Shown: piece after piece, positions 1-8,209 of the stretch
Layout of the letters: each line of letters opens with the position of its first letter
How positions within the stretch are numbered: position 1 is the stretch's first letter
Assembly (NCBI GenBank): GCA_021817025.1
Contig: JAKAWF010000007.1
Coordinates: forward strand, 1-31,055
Reading direction: 5' to 3'
Source: a bacterium
GTDB lineage: Bacteria; Chloroflexota; Dormibacteria; UBA8260; Bog-877
Length of the DNA: 31,055 nucleotides
Notes under the pieces: generated by a model
Databases searched by the model: none
What the model saw: the letters and a program-made list of their open reading frames with translations, nothing else
Told to the model about the DNA's origin: nothing
Position numbers and translations under genes: made by a program

Positions 1-141
1 TCCGATCTCGTGCAACGCGGAGGCCAGCGTCGGCAGCGCCACCGACAGCACCGTGCCGTCGAGGCCCACCGCCAGGATGCACAGGCTCACCGCTCCCAGA
101 GCCCACCACTTACGCTGACTCGACCGATCCGTAACAGCCAC
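1..141 (-). CDS. MFS drug-efflux transporter, DHA2/EmrB-QacA type (N-terminal part)
   Basis: Forty-seven codons run off the left edge. After a short polar start (VAVTDRSSQRK), the first membrane helix begins at WWALGAVSLCILAVGLDGTV and leads into LSVALPTLASALHEIG. The combination of LDGTVLSVALPTL with ALHEI is the usual N-terminus of 14-helix proton-coupled multidrug exporters (EmrB/QacA group). I chose the GTG at 141 because it is the only start codon after the in-frame stop at 178-180. A GAGGAGG sequence touches it directly, which is unusually close for a ribosome site, so the mRNA may start nearby. The gene diverges from the relaxase. Substrate cannot be told from this fragment. Confidence 0.75.
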   Translation of the reverse strand, partial: MAVTDRSSQRKWWALGAVSLCILAVGLDGTVLSVALPTLASALHEIG

Positions 142-453
142 CTCCTCTAGAAGGCTACTACCTTTAAGAGGTGACTGTCACTTTATCAGATGCGGACGCA
201 CCTACCCGACTTCAAGCGGTTGATCCCGGCTCACCCATCTGGGCGCGGTCAGATCAGCGCCCCGACGTCACAATGCCGGCCCCTCGACCTGGCCGCGCCC
301 AAAGCCAGGCCACAACCACGACATCACGCCGCGGTCCGGTACTCGACCCCTTCGTGGATCGCCCGACCGGCATCGCGATCAAGACCTGTGCCCGACCTCC
401 CTGGCCGGGCACACCTCTTGCACCACGAGGTAGCCCCGGCGCACCTGACTCGC
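142..453. other. Divergent intergenic region between the MFS gene and the relaxase
   Basis: This 312-bp stretch has no gene I can support. The reading frame of the relaxase stays open back to 190, but those codons (many Arg/Pro/His) do not look like the family. It holds a GTGAC-T-GTCAC palindrome at 171-181 and an AAGG-CTACTA-CCTT element at 151-164 next to the MFS start, where a TetR/MarR-type repressor could bind. It also holds the two hairpins listed separately at 387-431. Confidence 0.5.
387..431. other. Tandem hairpins upstream of the relaxase; candidate oriT
   Basis: TGTGCCCG (387-394) and CGGGCACA (406-413) form a perfect 8-bp stem around an 11-nt loop. ACCTC (413-417) and GAGGT (427-431) form a second, weaker stem immediately after. 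MobF relaxases such as TrwC and TraI bind an inverted repeat beside nic, and oriT is commonly next to the relaxase gene. Position and structure fit, but I cannot identify a nic site, so the oriT call is inference. Confidence 0.3.
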
Positions 454-3400
454 GTGACGGTCTCGATGCGCGTGATGTCGGCCGGGGACGGCTACAAGTA
501 CCTGCTCCAGTCGGTCGCCGCTGGCGACGGGCACCGGCCACTGACCACGCCGCTCGTCGCCTATTACACGGAGAAGGGAACCCCGCCCGGTTACTGGCTC
601 GGTACCGGCATCCACGGTCTCGGCACCAACGACCAGCGGATCGAGCCCGGCGGCATGGTCACTGAGGATCATCTGCGCCGTCTGCTCGGCCAGGGCCATG
701 ATCCAGTCACCGACGATCCGCTCGGCCTGCCCTACTTCCGCCACAAGACCGTCGAGGAACGGATCGCTACACGGGTCGAGCATCTGGACCCGGAGCTGAG
801 CGCCGACGAGCGCGCCGCGGCGGTCGAGAGCATCGAGGCCGAGGAGCACGAGCGCGGCACCAGCCGGACCGTGGCCGGGTATGACTACACGTTCTCGGTC
901 CCCAAGAGCGTCAGCGCCCTGTGGGCGGTCGCGGACGCCGCCGTGCAGGCCGCGATCGTGGAGGCGCATCATGCGGCGGTTGCGGACGTGGTTGCGCTGA
1001 TGGAGCGCGACGTTGCAGCCACCAGGGTCGGGCACGCGGGGGTTGCACAGGTCGCCACGCGCGGTCTGATTGCAACGGCGTATGACCACTACGACTCGCG
1101 TGCGGCCGATCCGCAGTTGCACACGCATGTCGTGATCGCCAACAAGGTGCAGGGCGAGGACGGCAAATGGCGTTCCTTGGACGGCCGGCCAATGCACCAG
1201 GCTGTCGTCGCGATCTCCGAGCATTACAACGCCGTGCTGGCCGACCACCTAACCCGCAGCCTCGGCGTCGGGTGGGAGCAACGGGAGCGGGGCCGGGACC
1301 GCAACCCGGCATGGGAGATCATCGGCGTGCCCAACGAGTTGATTGCGGAGTTCTCGTCGCGGAGCGCGGCGATCGAGGAGGAGACCGACCGGCTCATCGA
1401 CACCTACGTCACCGACCACGGCCACCGGCCCGACAAGCGGGCGGTGTTGCGGCTGCGCCAGCAGGCCACGCTCTCGACCCGGCCGGACAAGACGCACTAC
1501 TCGCTGGCCGAGCTGACCGACCAGTGGCGCCGCCGCGCTGACCGGGTACTCGGCCAGGACGCCGAGACCTGGGCGGACCGCCTACTCGCGACCAGCAGTG
1601 GCACGGTGGTCGTGCGCGCTGAGGACGTGAGCCGTGACGAGCTCGTGGCGCTCGGTCAGGCCGGGGTCGAGCAGGTGCAGGAGAAGCGCTCGACCTGGGG
1701 GCGACGGAACCTGTCGGCGGAGGCGTCGCGGCAAACGATCGGCCTGCGGTTCGCCAGCACCGCCGATCGGGAGGCGGTGATCGGGCTCATCACCGATGCC
1801 GCCGAGGCCGCGTCGTTGCGGCTCACCCCGCCGGAGCTGACCGCCGCTCCCGCCGCTTTCCAGCGGTCGGACGGGTCGAGCGTGTTCCGGCCGCACCACT
1901 CCATCGTCTACACGTCAACCCCTCTGTTGGCCTCGGAGGACCGGCTCCTCGACCTCTCCCGTAGCACGGATGGACCGGCCCTCGACCCCGCCAATGCGAC
2001 TCAGATCGCTGGTTCCCCGGATGAGCAAGGCAGGGTGCTATCGCCCGATCAGCGCAACGTGGTCGAGCGCATCGCCACTTCGGGCCGAGCGGTGGATGTG
2101 TTGGTTGGCCCTGCGGGGGCGGGCAAGACCCTGGCGCTGGGTGGTTTGCGTCGCGTCTGGGAGGCCGAGCACGGGGCGGGCAGCGTGATCGGGCTCGCCC
2201 CGTCTGCGGCGGCGGCCGACGTGCTCGCGAATGATCTTGGGATCGGGACCGAGAACACGGCCAAGTGGCTCTACGAGCACGTCCACGGCCGTTGGGACCT
2301 GCGGGCCGGTGAGTTGGTGATCGTGGACGAGGCATCCCTGGCCGGGACGATGCTTCTCGACCAGCTCACCACCCACGCCGCCGATGTAGGGGCGAAGGTC
2401 CTGCTGGCCGGCGACCCGGCGCAGCTCGCGGCCGTGGACGCGGGCGGCGCGTTCGGCCTGCTCGTCCGCGACCGCAATGCGAGCGACGGGGATGGGGCGC
2501 CGGAGCTGGCCGACATCCGCCGCTTCAAGAACCAGTGGGAGAAGGCCGCCTCCCTGCGCCTGCGGCGCGGCGACACGGAGGTGATCGACCTCTACGACGA
2601 GCACGGCCGGATCGTCGGCGGCGACCACGGCGACATGCTCGACGCCGCCTACCACGCCTGGCAGCACGACGCGGCCGCTGGGCGGTCGAGCATTCTGGTT
2701 GCCGAGACCAGCGACACCGTGACCGCCCTCAACAACCGGGCACGCGCAGACCGGATACTCGCCGGACAGGTCGCCGTCGAAGGCGTCGCCCTGCACAACG
2801 GCACCGTCGCCGGTGAGGGCGACACGATCGTCACCCGGAACAACGACCGCCGCCTCACGACCGGCAGGGCATGGGTGAAGAACGGCGACACCTGGACCGT
2901 GATCGCTAGCCACGAGGACGGGAGCCTGACCGTCCAGCGCCCCGGCCCCCGCGGGCGACGCGGCCGGGTCATCCTGCCCGCCGGTTACGTGGCCGATCAC
3001 GTCGAGCTGGGCTACGCGATCACCGCGCATCGGGCGCAGGGCGCGACCGTTGACACCGCCCACCTGGTCGTCCATTCGTCCTCGATGACCAGAGAGGCGT
3101 TCTACGTCGCCATGACCCGCGGACGGTTCTCCAACATTGCGTATGTCGCGACCGACGAGGTCCACCTTGAGGAACACCAGCACACCCACGGCTACGAGGA
3201 TCAGGTGACCGCCCGCACGATCCTCTACGGCGTGCTCCAGCACGAGGGCGCGGAGAAGTCCGCGCACGAGACGATCGAGGCCGAGCAGGAGAAATGGTCG
3301 AGCATCGCCCAGCTCGCCGCCGAGTACGAGACCATCGCCCAAACCGCCCAGCACCAAAGGTTCGCCACCGCCGTCGCCGCCAGCGGACTCGACACCGACC

Positions 3401-4023
3401 GGGCCACGGCAGTCGTGTGCTCAGAGTCCTTCGGGTCGCTGATCGCCCAGCTCCGTCGCACCGAAGCCGAGGGACACCATCCAGAACAGCTCTTGACACG
3501 CGCGGTTCGTGCCGGTGGGCTCGACGACGCCAAGGACCCGGCTGCCGTGCTCGCCGCTCGGCTCGCGAAGCTGACCGCCACCCGGTCCCGCGGCACCCGG
3601 CCACGCCGCCGCCCCCGCTACGTTGCCGGGCTGATCCCCGAAGCCACCGGGGCGATGCCTGCCGACATGCACCGCACCCTCACCGAGCTACGGGACTTGA
3701 TCGAGCAACGCGCTACCGCGCTCGCCAGCGAAGCTCTCCAAGAGGGGCAGTCGTGGGTGCGACGGCTCGGGCCACCGCCGGCCGACCCGGCGAGACGGGC
3801 GGCATGGGAGCAGCAGGTCCGCACCATCGTCGCCTACCGCGACCGGCACGAGATAACCGGCAGCGACCCGCTCGGACCCGCACCCAGCAGTCAGGGGCAG
3901 CGACTCGACCATCAGCGCGCCGACGCTGCCGCGCGTCGCGCAAAGGCTGCCGTCAGCGACCAGGCCGGGCCGCGGCGCGGACCGGAGCGGCAGATCGACT
4001 CGGGCTGCGACCTCAGTCGATGA
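454..4023 (+). CDS. MobF-family conjugative relaxase-helicase (TrwC/TraA type)
   Basis: This 1189-residue protein would nick the transferred strand at oriT, stay bound to the 5' end and unwind the DNA. The N-terminal TrwC relaxase domain (about residues 1-330) contains the metal-binding PQLHTHVVIANKV motif with His at 223 and 225, and an early tyrosine region (SAGDGYKYLL) that should supply the catalytic Tyr. A RecD2/TraI-type helicase follows: Walker A VGPAGAGKT (about 551-559), Walker B VIVDEAS (about 622), GDPAQLAAVDAGGAF, and the C-terminal AITAHRAQGAT and YVAMTRGR motifs. The tail after about residue 930 is charged. I set the start at GTG 454 because VTVSMRVMSAGDGY matches the expected N-terminus; ATG 466 is the alternative, and neither has a strong ribosome site. 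It converges on the araC-like gene with a 16-bp gap. It looks intact and marks this region as plasmid- or ICE-derived. Confidence 0.9.
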   Translation: MTVSMRVMSAGDGYKYLLQSVAAGDGHRPLTTPLVAYYTEKGTPPGYWLGTGIHGLGTNDQRIEPGGMVTEDHLRRLLGQGHDPVTDDPLGLPYFRHKTVEERIATRVEHLDPELSADERAAAVESIEAEEHERGTSRTVAGYDYTFSVPKSVSALWAVADAAVQAAIVEAHHAAVADVVALMERDVAATRVGHAGVAQVATRGLIATAYDHYDSRAADPQLHTHVVIANKVQGEDGKWRSLDGRPMHQAVVAISEHYNAVLADHLTRSLGVGWEQRERGRDRNPAWEIIGVPNELIAEFSSRSAAIEEETDRLIDTYVTDHGHRPDKRAVLRLRQQATLSTRPDKTHYSLAELTDQWRRRADRVLGQDAETWADRLLATSSGTVVVRAEDVSRDELVALGQAGVEQVQEKRSTWGRRNLSAEASRQTIGLRFASTADREAVIGLITDAAEAASLRLTPPELTAAPAAFQRSDGSSVFRPHHSIVYTSTPLLASEDRLLDLSRSTDGPALDPANATQIAGSPDEQGRVLSPDQRNVVERIATSGRAVDVLVGPAGAGKTLALGGLRRVWEAEHGAGSVIGLAPSAAAADVLANDLGIGTENTAKWLYEHVHGRWDLRAGELVIVDEASLAGTMLLDQLTTHAADVGAKVLLAGDPAQLAAVDAGGAFGLLVRDRNASDGDGAPELADIRRFKNQWEKAASLRLRRGDTEVIDLYDEHGRIVGGDHGDMLDAAYHAWQHDAAAGRSSILVAETSDTVTALNNRARADRILAGQVAVEGVALHNGTVAGEGDTIVTRNNDRRLTTGRAWVKNGDTWTVIASHEDGSLTVQRPGPRGRRGRVILPAGYVADHVELGYAITAHRAQGATVDTAHLVVHSSSMTREAFYVAMTRGRFSNIAYVATDEVHLEEHQHTHGYEDQVTARTILYGVLQHEGAEKSAHETIEAEQEKWSSIAQLAAEYETIAQTAQHQRFATAVAASGLDTDRATAVVCSESFGSLIAQLRRTEAEGHHPEQLLTRAVRAGGLDDAKDPAAVLAARLAKLTATRSRGTRPRRRPRYVAGLIPEATGAMPADMHRTLTELRDLIEQRATALASEALQEGQSWVRRLGPPPADPARRAAWEQQVRTIVAYRDRHEITGSDPLGPAPSSQGQRLDHQRADAAARRAKAAVSDQAGPRRGPERQIDSGCDLSR

Positions 4024-4039
4024 CCAAGGGCTGCGAGGG

Positions 4040-4447
4040 TCAGTGGACAGGAGGCGGGAGCTGGCGTCGCCGGTACTCGGTCGGCGAGAGACCGTAGGCG
4101 GCGTGGAAACACTGGCTGGCGTGAAACTGGTTTCGCCAGCCGACCGAGCGGGCGGCCTCAGCTACCGACAGGTCCGTCGATGCCAGCAGGCGGGCCATCC
4201 GTTCGACCCGCATCTTCCGCAGGTACGCCATTGGGCTCAAGCCAGTGGTCGCATCGAAAGCCCGGACAACCTGGGAGCGAGACAGGTGGACTTCCTCGGC
4301 CAGCGCGTCAAGTGTCCACGGCTCGGCCAGCCGGTCACGGAGGATTCCGACGGCCGTGACCGTGTGCCCGCGAACGACGCCGTGCCCGGCGGCGGGGTTC
4401 CGCTGTTGCGGCGGAGAGCCTGTGGGTGTGCAGTTGCGTGGCGCCAT
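4040..4447 (-). CDS. Minimal AraC-family regulator (DNA-binding domain only)
   Basis: The protein has 135 residues, whereas typical AraC proteins have about 250-300. It consists of a short Pro/Arg-rich lead and an AraC DNA-binding domain with both HTH motifs: WTLDALAEEVHLSRSQVVRAF with GLSPMAYLRKMRVERMARLL, then SVAEAARSVGWRNQFHASQC with GLSPTEYRRRQ. There is no ligand-binding or dimerisation domain, so it may act like the SoxS/MarA group of small regulators, controlled by its own level. The start lies 5 bp after the stop of the PEBP gene, so the two are probably co-transcribed. No ribosome site is visible before ATG 4447; an internal GTG before HTVTAVGILRDRL is possible. Confidence 0.8.
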   Translation of the reverse strand: MAPRNCTPTGSPPQQRNPAAGHGVVRGHTVTAVGILRDRLAEPWTLDALAEEVHLSRSQVVRAFDATTGLSPMAYLRKMRVERMARLLASTDLSVAEAARSVGWRNQFHASQCFHAAYGLSPTEYRRRQLPPPVH

Positions 4448-4452
4448 GTGGG

Positions 4453-5025
4453 CTATGGCCGTTCGTAGAGCCCGTCGAGACGACCGCGGGCGAGCACGTC
4501 GGTCGCGGTAGCGAGTACCTGTCGCGGCTTGGCTGATTCCAACGCGGTGCCGTTGGAAGGTGGGGGTACAGGTTTCGCCAGCGCGAAGAGCTGGAACACG
4601 TAACGGTGGGGTCCGTGGCCCCTGATCGGCGCGGGACCGAGGTACCCTCGGCCCATCCCCGAACGAAGCAGTCGCACGCCGGGCGTTGGGGTATCGGCGC
4701 TCAGCGCTCGCTCCGGCAAGTCGGTTATCGACGGCTCGATCAGTGCGACGCAGTGGACGAACGGCACGCGCGTTGGTGCGTCGGGGTCCTCGATGACGAG
4801 CAGCAGTTGGTCGGTGCTGCTCGGTACTTGAGACCAGGCCAGGGCCGGTGACTGGTCTCCTCCACCGGCTCGTTTCGAGGCGTGGGCTGCCGGGATCGGC
4901 TCACCGTCCTCGAACGCCGGGCTGGTGAGCCTGAGCGTATTCGTGCACGCCAAGTTCGGTGCGCCCCAAGCCAGGTGCTTACCGCCAGCGCGTCGGTTTT
5001 TCAGCAGTCTGCCGATCAGAGCCAC
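4453..5025 (-). CDS. YbhB/YbcL-family PEBP-like protein (Raf kinase inhibitor-like)
   Basis: This 190-residue phosphatidylethanolamine-binding-protein fold has the family's two signature stretches: SPALAWSQVPSSTDQLLLVI with EDPDAP, and GYLGPAPIRGHGPHRYVFQL, whose GP..HGPHRY residues line the anion/ligand pocket. Bacterial members are small soluble proteins of unclear ligand; a role in small-molecule binding or signalling is only inferred. The start is GTG 5025, preceded by AAGGAG at good spacing; this is the best ribosome site in the block. It lies downstream of the ABC permease on the same strand with a 67-bp gap and just upstream of the AraC gene. Confidence 0.85.
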   Translation of the reverse strand: MALIGRLLKNRRAGGKHLAWGAPNLACTNTLRLTSPAFEDGEPIPAAHASKRAGGGDQSPALAWSQVPSSTDQLLLVIEDPDAPTRVPFVHCVALIEPSITDLPERALSADTPTPGVRLLRSGMGRGYLGPAPIRGHGPHRYVFQLFALAKPVPPPSNGTALESAKPRQVLATATDVLARGRLDGLYERP

Positions 5026-5092
5026 TGCCTGCTCCTTGGCAGGGCGGCACCGCTTGGCCGCAAGCCGAATAGGTCAGCCACGGACCCTCCCA

Positions 5093-5890
5093 TCATTTTG
5101 GCTCGGCGGCTCGGCGCCGGTTATAGAGGCGGATCGCCCACAGATAGGACAGGACGGCGATGCCGATGCTCCACGCAATCGCGACGATCGCGTGGCCGCC
5201 GACCGCACCGCCGGATATGAGTCCGCGCACGGCGTCGGCGACAGGGGTTGAGGGCTGATACTCGGCGAACTGCCGCAGCACCACCGGCAGCGTGTGGATC
5301 GGTACGAAGCCGCTGCCAAGCAACGGCAAGAACACGATGAACATCGGGGTGTTGCTGGCGGTCTCCACACTCTTGGCCGCCAACCCGAGCGCGACAGCAA
5401 ACCAGATCAGCGCGAACGCGAACAAGAGCAGAATGCCGACCGCGGCCAACCAGTCCAGCAGCCCACCGCTCGAATGAAACCCGAGGCCGAACGCGACCCC
5501 GACCAGGACACCGACCGCAAGCAACGTTTGGATCAGGCTGCCGACCACATGGCCGGTGAGGACCGAGCCGCGGGCAATCGCCATCGTGCGGAACCGGTCG
5601 ATGATCCCCCCGGTCATGTCACTGGCGACCATGATCGCCGTGCCCTGCACGGCGGAGCCGACGGTGATGAGCAGCACCCCCGGTAGCACGTAGTCGAGAT
5701 AGGCGTGGCGGCCCTCGTGCGCGCCGAGTCCCGCACCGAGCTGGCCGCCGAACACGTAGACGAACAGCAGCAGGATCACGATCGGCATCGCGATGAGCAT
5801 CACGGTCAGCGAGGGGTAGCGGAGCTGGTGCTTGAGGTTGCGGCGCAGCATTACCCGCGAGTCGCTGAGCGTGTAGGCGAGCATGGTCAT
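5093..5890 (-). CDS. ABC-2 type permease, DrrB-like
   Basis: This 265-residue integral membrane protein has about six hydrophobic segments: MLIAMPIVILLLFVYVF, YVLPGVLLITVGSAVQGTA, GHVVGSLIQTLLAVGVLVGV, LAAVGILLLFAFALIWFAVA, MFIVFLPLLGSGFVP and IVAIAWSIGIAVLSYLW. The loop DRFRTMAIARGSVLTGHV and the segment SVETASNTPMFIVFLPLLGS are typical of the daunorubicin-resistance (DrrB) branch. Its ATG overlaps the ATPase stop as ATGA, so translation is coupled. With the ATPase it should form an exporter of hydrophobic drugs or lipids. Substrate is unknown. Confidence 0.88.
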   Translation of the reverse strand: MTMLAYTLSDSRVMLRRNLKHQLRYPSLTVMLIAMPIVILLLFVYVFGGQLGAGLGAHEGRHAYLDYVLPGVLLITVGSAVQGTAIMVASDMTGGIIDRFRTMAIARGSVLTGHVVGSLIQTLLAVGVLVGVAFGLGFHSSGGLLDWLAAVGILLLFAFALIWFAVALGLAAKSVETASNTPMFIVFLPLLGSGFVPIHTLPVVLRQFAEYQPSTPVADAVRGLISGGAVGGHAIVAIAWSIGIAVLSYLWAIRLYNRRRAAEPK

Positions 5891-6894
5891 GACCGCGGTA
5901 ACTCCTTGTTGTTTAGGGGGTCTCCATTAAGCTGGCCGGTGACGTGGCTGCCGGTCACGGCCAGGAACACGTCATCGAGGTCGGCGGTATGGATCGACAG
6001 GCGCTCGACGCCGATGCGCGCGTCGTGAAACTGGTTCAGCAGCTCCCGCAGCGAGTCGGGAGAGCCGTCACCGGCGATCTGGAGCACGAGCTGATCCTGA
6101 TGCGGAACGGCCGCTGGAATCAGCGCGCTCGCCTCATGGAGCAGGTGTGGGGCGGCGAAGTGCAGCCGGACATGACCGCCGGGGATGCGGCGCTTCAACT
6201 CCTCGGAGGTTCCCTCGGCCACGATGTGGCCCTGGTCGAGCACCGCGATCCGGTCAGCGAGCTGGTCGGCCTCATCGAGATACTGAGTCGTCAGCAGGAT
6301 CGTGACCCCCGCCACGGCCAGGCCGCGGATGATCTGCCACATGGTCAGGCGGCTGCGCGTGTCCAGGCCGGTCGTGGGCTCATCGAGGAAGATCACGCTC
6401 GGCTGACCGACCAAAGTCATCGCGAGATCGAGCCGTCGCCGCATCCCGCCCGAGTACGTCGAAAGCAGCTTGTGCGCGGCGTCGGTGAGGTCGAACTGCT
6501 CCAGCAGCTCCGCAACCCGTCGCCTCCCAGCGTCGCGGCTGAGATGGCGAAGGTCGGCCATCATCTGCAAGTTCTCGGCGCCGGTGAGCAGGTTGTCCAC
6601 CGCCGAGAACTGGCCGGTCACCCCGATCACCGCCCGGACTCCATCGGGGTCGCTCGCCAGATCGTGTCCGGCGATCCGCATTGAGCCGGAGTCGGCTCCG
6701 ATCAGGGTGGACAGGATGCGGACCAGCGTCGTCTTCCCGGCCCCGTTCGGACCGAGCAACGCGAAGATCTCGCCACCCTCCACGGTCAGGCTCACCTTGT
6801 CGAGCACCAAGTGCTCGCCGTAGGACTTGCACACCTCCGCGGCCGCGATCCCCGCCGCAGCGGCGGACGTGCTTGTCAGGGACTCCTCCCTCAT
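5887..6894 (-). CDS. ABC transporter ATPase, DrrA-like
   Basis: This 335-residue ATPase has Walker A GPNGAGKTT (about 48-56), Q-loop VTGQFSAVD (Gln 95), signature YSGGMRRRLDLA (about 147), Walker B VIFLDEPTTGLD (about 167-178) and the DrrA-type TTQYLDEADQLADRI after it. The C-terminal region ends in LDDVFLAVTGSHV, the usual DrrA extension. The frame is open upstream to 7014, but I chose ATG 6894 because it overlaps the regulator's stop as ATGA and precedes a conventional N-terminus. It is the middle gene of a regulator-ATPase-permease operon. Confidence 0.9.
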   Translation of the reverse strand: MREESLTSTSAAAAGIAAAEVCKSYGEHLVLDKVSLTVEGGEIFALLGPNGAGKTTLVRILSTLIGADSGSMRIAGHDLASDPDGVRAVIGVTGQFSAVDNLLTGAENLQMMADLRHLSRDAGRRRVAELLEQFDLTDAAHKLLSTYSGGMRRRLDLAMTLVGQPSVIFLDEPTTGLDTRSRLTMWQIIRGLAVAGVTILLTTQYLDEADQLADRIAVLDQGHIVAEGTSEELKRRIPGGHVRLHFAAPHLLHEASALIPAAVPHQDQLVLQIAGDGSPDSLRELLNQFHDARIGVERLSIHTADLDDVFLAVTGSHVTGQLNGDPLNNKELPRS

Positions 6895-7397
6895 TGCTGT
6901 GTGATCGGGTCGTCGGGAAGCTCGCCCGCCGCGCGCAGTTCTTCGCGGTGCGCCTTCCAATCCTGCTCCCAGGCCGGTATCCGCTCGACCAGGAAGTCCG
7001 CAAAGGCGGCCCACTCCAACAAGACCGCTCGCCGCCCGGGGGGCTCATCTGCCAACAGATGCAAGCCCTCCCGTGCCAGTTCGGCGTGCTCTCGATACTC
7101 GGAGACGTCGAAGCCCTTCGCACTTGACGACGACATCGCGATGCGTACCCGGTCCATCCGCTCGCCGGCCGCCCTGGATCGCTCGATCAACCCAAGGTTC
7201 TCCAGGTGGCCGACCGCGTTCGAGATCGCGCTGCGGCTCGCCAGCAGCGCCTCGGCCAGCTCGCTGATGCTCTGCTCACGCGGATCGCATACCGCCAGGT
7301 AGCCGATCAGCCGCCCAACCACTGGCGCGAACCCGTACCGGCGGGCATAGAAGCGCCCGGCGTGGTCCGCGAACGTCATCTCTCCGTCAGCTGGCAT
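6891..7397 (-). CDS. MarR/GbsR-type transcriptional repressor of the ABC operon
   Basis: This protein of about 168 residues carries a winged HTH of the MarR/GbsR kind: REQSISELAEALLASRSAIS, NAVGHLENLGLIERSR and a wing ending RVRIAMSS. A helical dimerisation half follows. The frame is open to 7463, but the operator and promoter lie there. ATG 7397 sits exactly 7 nt after the -10 hexamer, which suggests a leaderless start; ATG 7379 is an alternative. It is the first gene of the block, with ATGA coupling to the ATPase. The palindrome over its own promoter suggests autorepression, and the inducer may be the exported compound. Both are inferences. Confidence 0.82.
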   Translation of the reverse strand: MPADGEMTFADHAGRFYARRYGFAPVVGRLIGYLAVCDPREQSISELAEALLASRSAISNAVGHLENLGLIERSRAAGERMDRVRIAMSSSSAKGFDVSEYREHAELAREGLHLLADEPPGRRAVLLEWAAFADFLVERIPAWEQDWKAHREELRAAGELPDDPITQQ

Positions 7398-7404
7398 GGA
7401 GACC

Positions 7405-7451
7405 ATCCTAGCACAGACACCTGAGATCACACAACAAAGTGTTATCTCAGG
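7405..7451 (-). promoter_or_regulatory. Promoter with overlapping 32-bp palindromic operator
   Basis: On the minus strand, TTGTGT (7434-7429) and TAGGAT (7410-7405) are spaced by 18 bp and lie 7 nt before ATG 7397. The palindrome CCTGAGAT (7420-7427) / ATCTCAGG (7444-7451) extends inward to ACAC/GTGT with one mismatch, so 12 of 13 positions per arm are symmetric around AACAAA. It covers the -35 hexamer and the spacer. This is the layout of a repressor operator, presumably for the MarR/GbsR-like protein it precedes. Confidence 0.65.
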
Positions 7452-7813
7452 GTACAGAGTCATCCGCTAGCTGCCTCACTGGGGACTCAAGCGCCGCAGC
7501 TCCGGGGCAGCGTCCGACGAGATGATGAACAACCGTCTGGCAGTGCGCCGGACCAGGCCGCCAGCTCACGGACCCGTCGCCCACTGTGCCGAACCGCAAC
7601 TCGACACGCACTGTGCCCGCCGTCAACCGATCCTCTGCCGTGGCACGCTGACCCGCTCCATCCGGCCACCTGTGGCGCTATCCTTGGCGGTGGCAGATGA
7701 TGTCATCGACGCTTCGGCGCCGCACCCGGCTTCGGGCTGGGTTGCCCTTCTTTCTGGACTGCCGCTCCCGCAACTGACGCGCCTTGGCGTGTCTGACCAG
7801 AAAGAGGGCCGTC
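7452..7813. other. Intergenic region
   Basis: This 360-bp divergent region lies between the repressor promoter and the small membrane protein. No convincing gene is visible; the frames open here lack family resemblance. TATCCT at 7679-7684 and the short inverted repeat GATGA-TG-TCATC near 7697 are possible promoter-linked elements for the rightward genes, but no -35 is clear. Confidence 0.4.
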
Positions 7814-8209
7814 ATGATCTTCGCAGCCAGTTGGGCACTCAGTTCCCGCCTCTACGGCCTGGCGCAGCGGTTCTGCCCAAGCAACATCGTCATCCGGCGC
7901 CTCCACACCCGCACCGGCATCAAGTGGGGGCCACTCGTCGGCCTCGCCGGGATCGCGTTCTACGGGCTGGTCATGGTGGCCGCGGGCACGATCGTCCGTG
8001 ACGGCGGGCCGGGCTGGGTCAACCTGTTCTTCATCATCGGCTTCTGGAACACCTGCCGCTTCACGGTCCTGATCCCGGTCTCAGTCGTCCGACTGCTGCG
8101 GGTCCGTCACCAGGAGAAGGTGCTGCTACGTGACTGGCAGCGCACCCACGCCACTTTCCCTGAGGCCGAGCGCATGGACGTTCGTGTGCCGACAGCTCAG
8201 GCGTCATGA
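7814..8209 (+). CDS. Small membrane protein of unknown function
   Basis: The protein has 131 residues. The start ATG 7814 is preceded by AAAGAGGG at 5-6 nt spacing. An amphipathic N-terminus (MIFAASWALSSRLYGLAQRF) is followed by two membrane helices, WGPLVGLAGIAFYGLVMVAA and WVNLFFIIGFWNTCRFTVLI, and then a basic cytoplasmic tail (VVRLLRVRHQEKVLLRDWQR). I do not recognise a family. Its stop overlaps the start of the recombinase-like gene as ATGA, so the two are co-translated and probably work together or were inherited as a unit of the mobile element. Confidence 0.7.
   Translation: MIFAASWALSSRLYGLAQRFCPSNIVIRRLHTRTGIKWGPLVGLAGIAFYGLVMVAAGTIVRDGGPGWVNLFFIIGFWNTCRFTVLIPVSVVRLLRVRHQEKVLLRDWQRTHATFPEAERMDVRVPTAQAS

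Noticed and set aside
190..453. N-terminal extension of the relaxase from ATG 190
   Set aside because: Open frame but without family resemblance, and it contains the hairpins; the conserved N-terminus starts at 454.
2038..3357. 439-codon minus-strand frame inside the relaxase
   Set aside because: Antisense shadow of the helicase domain; no recognisable domain.
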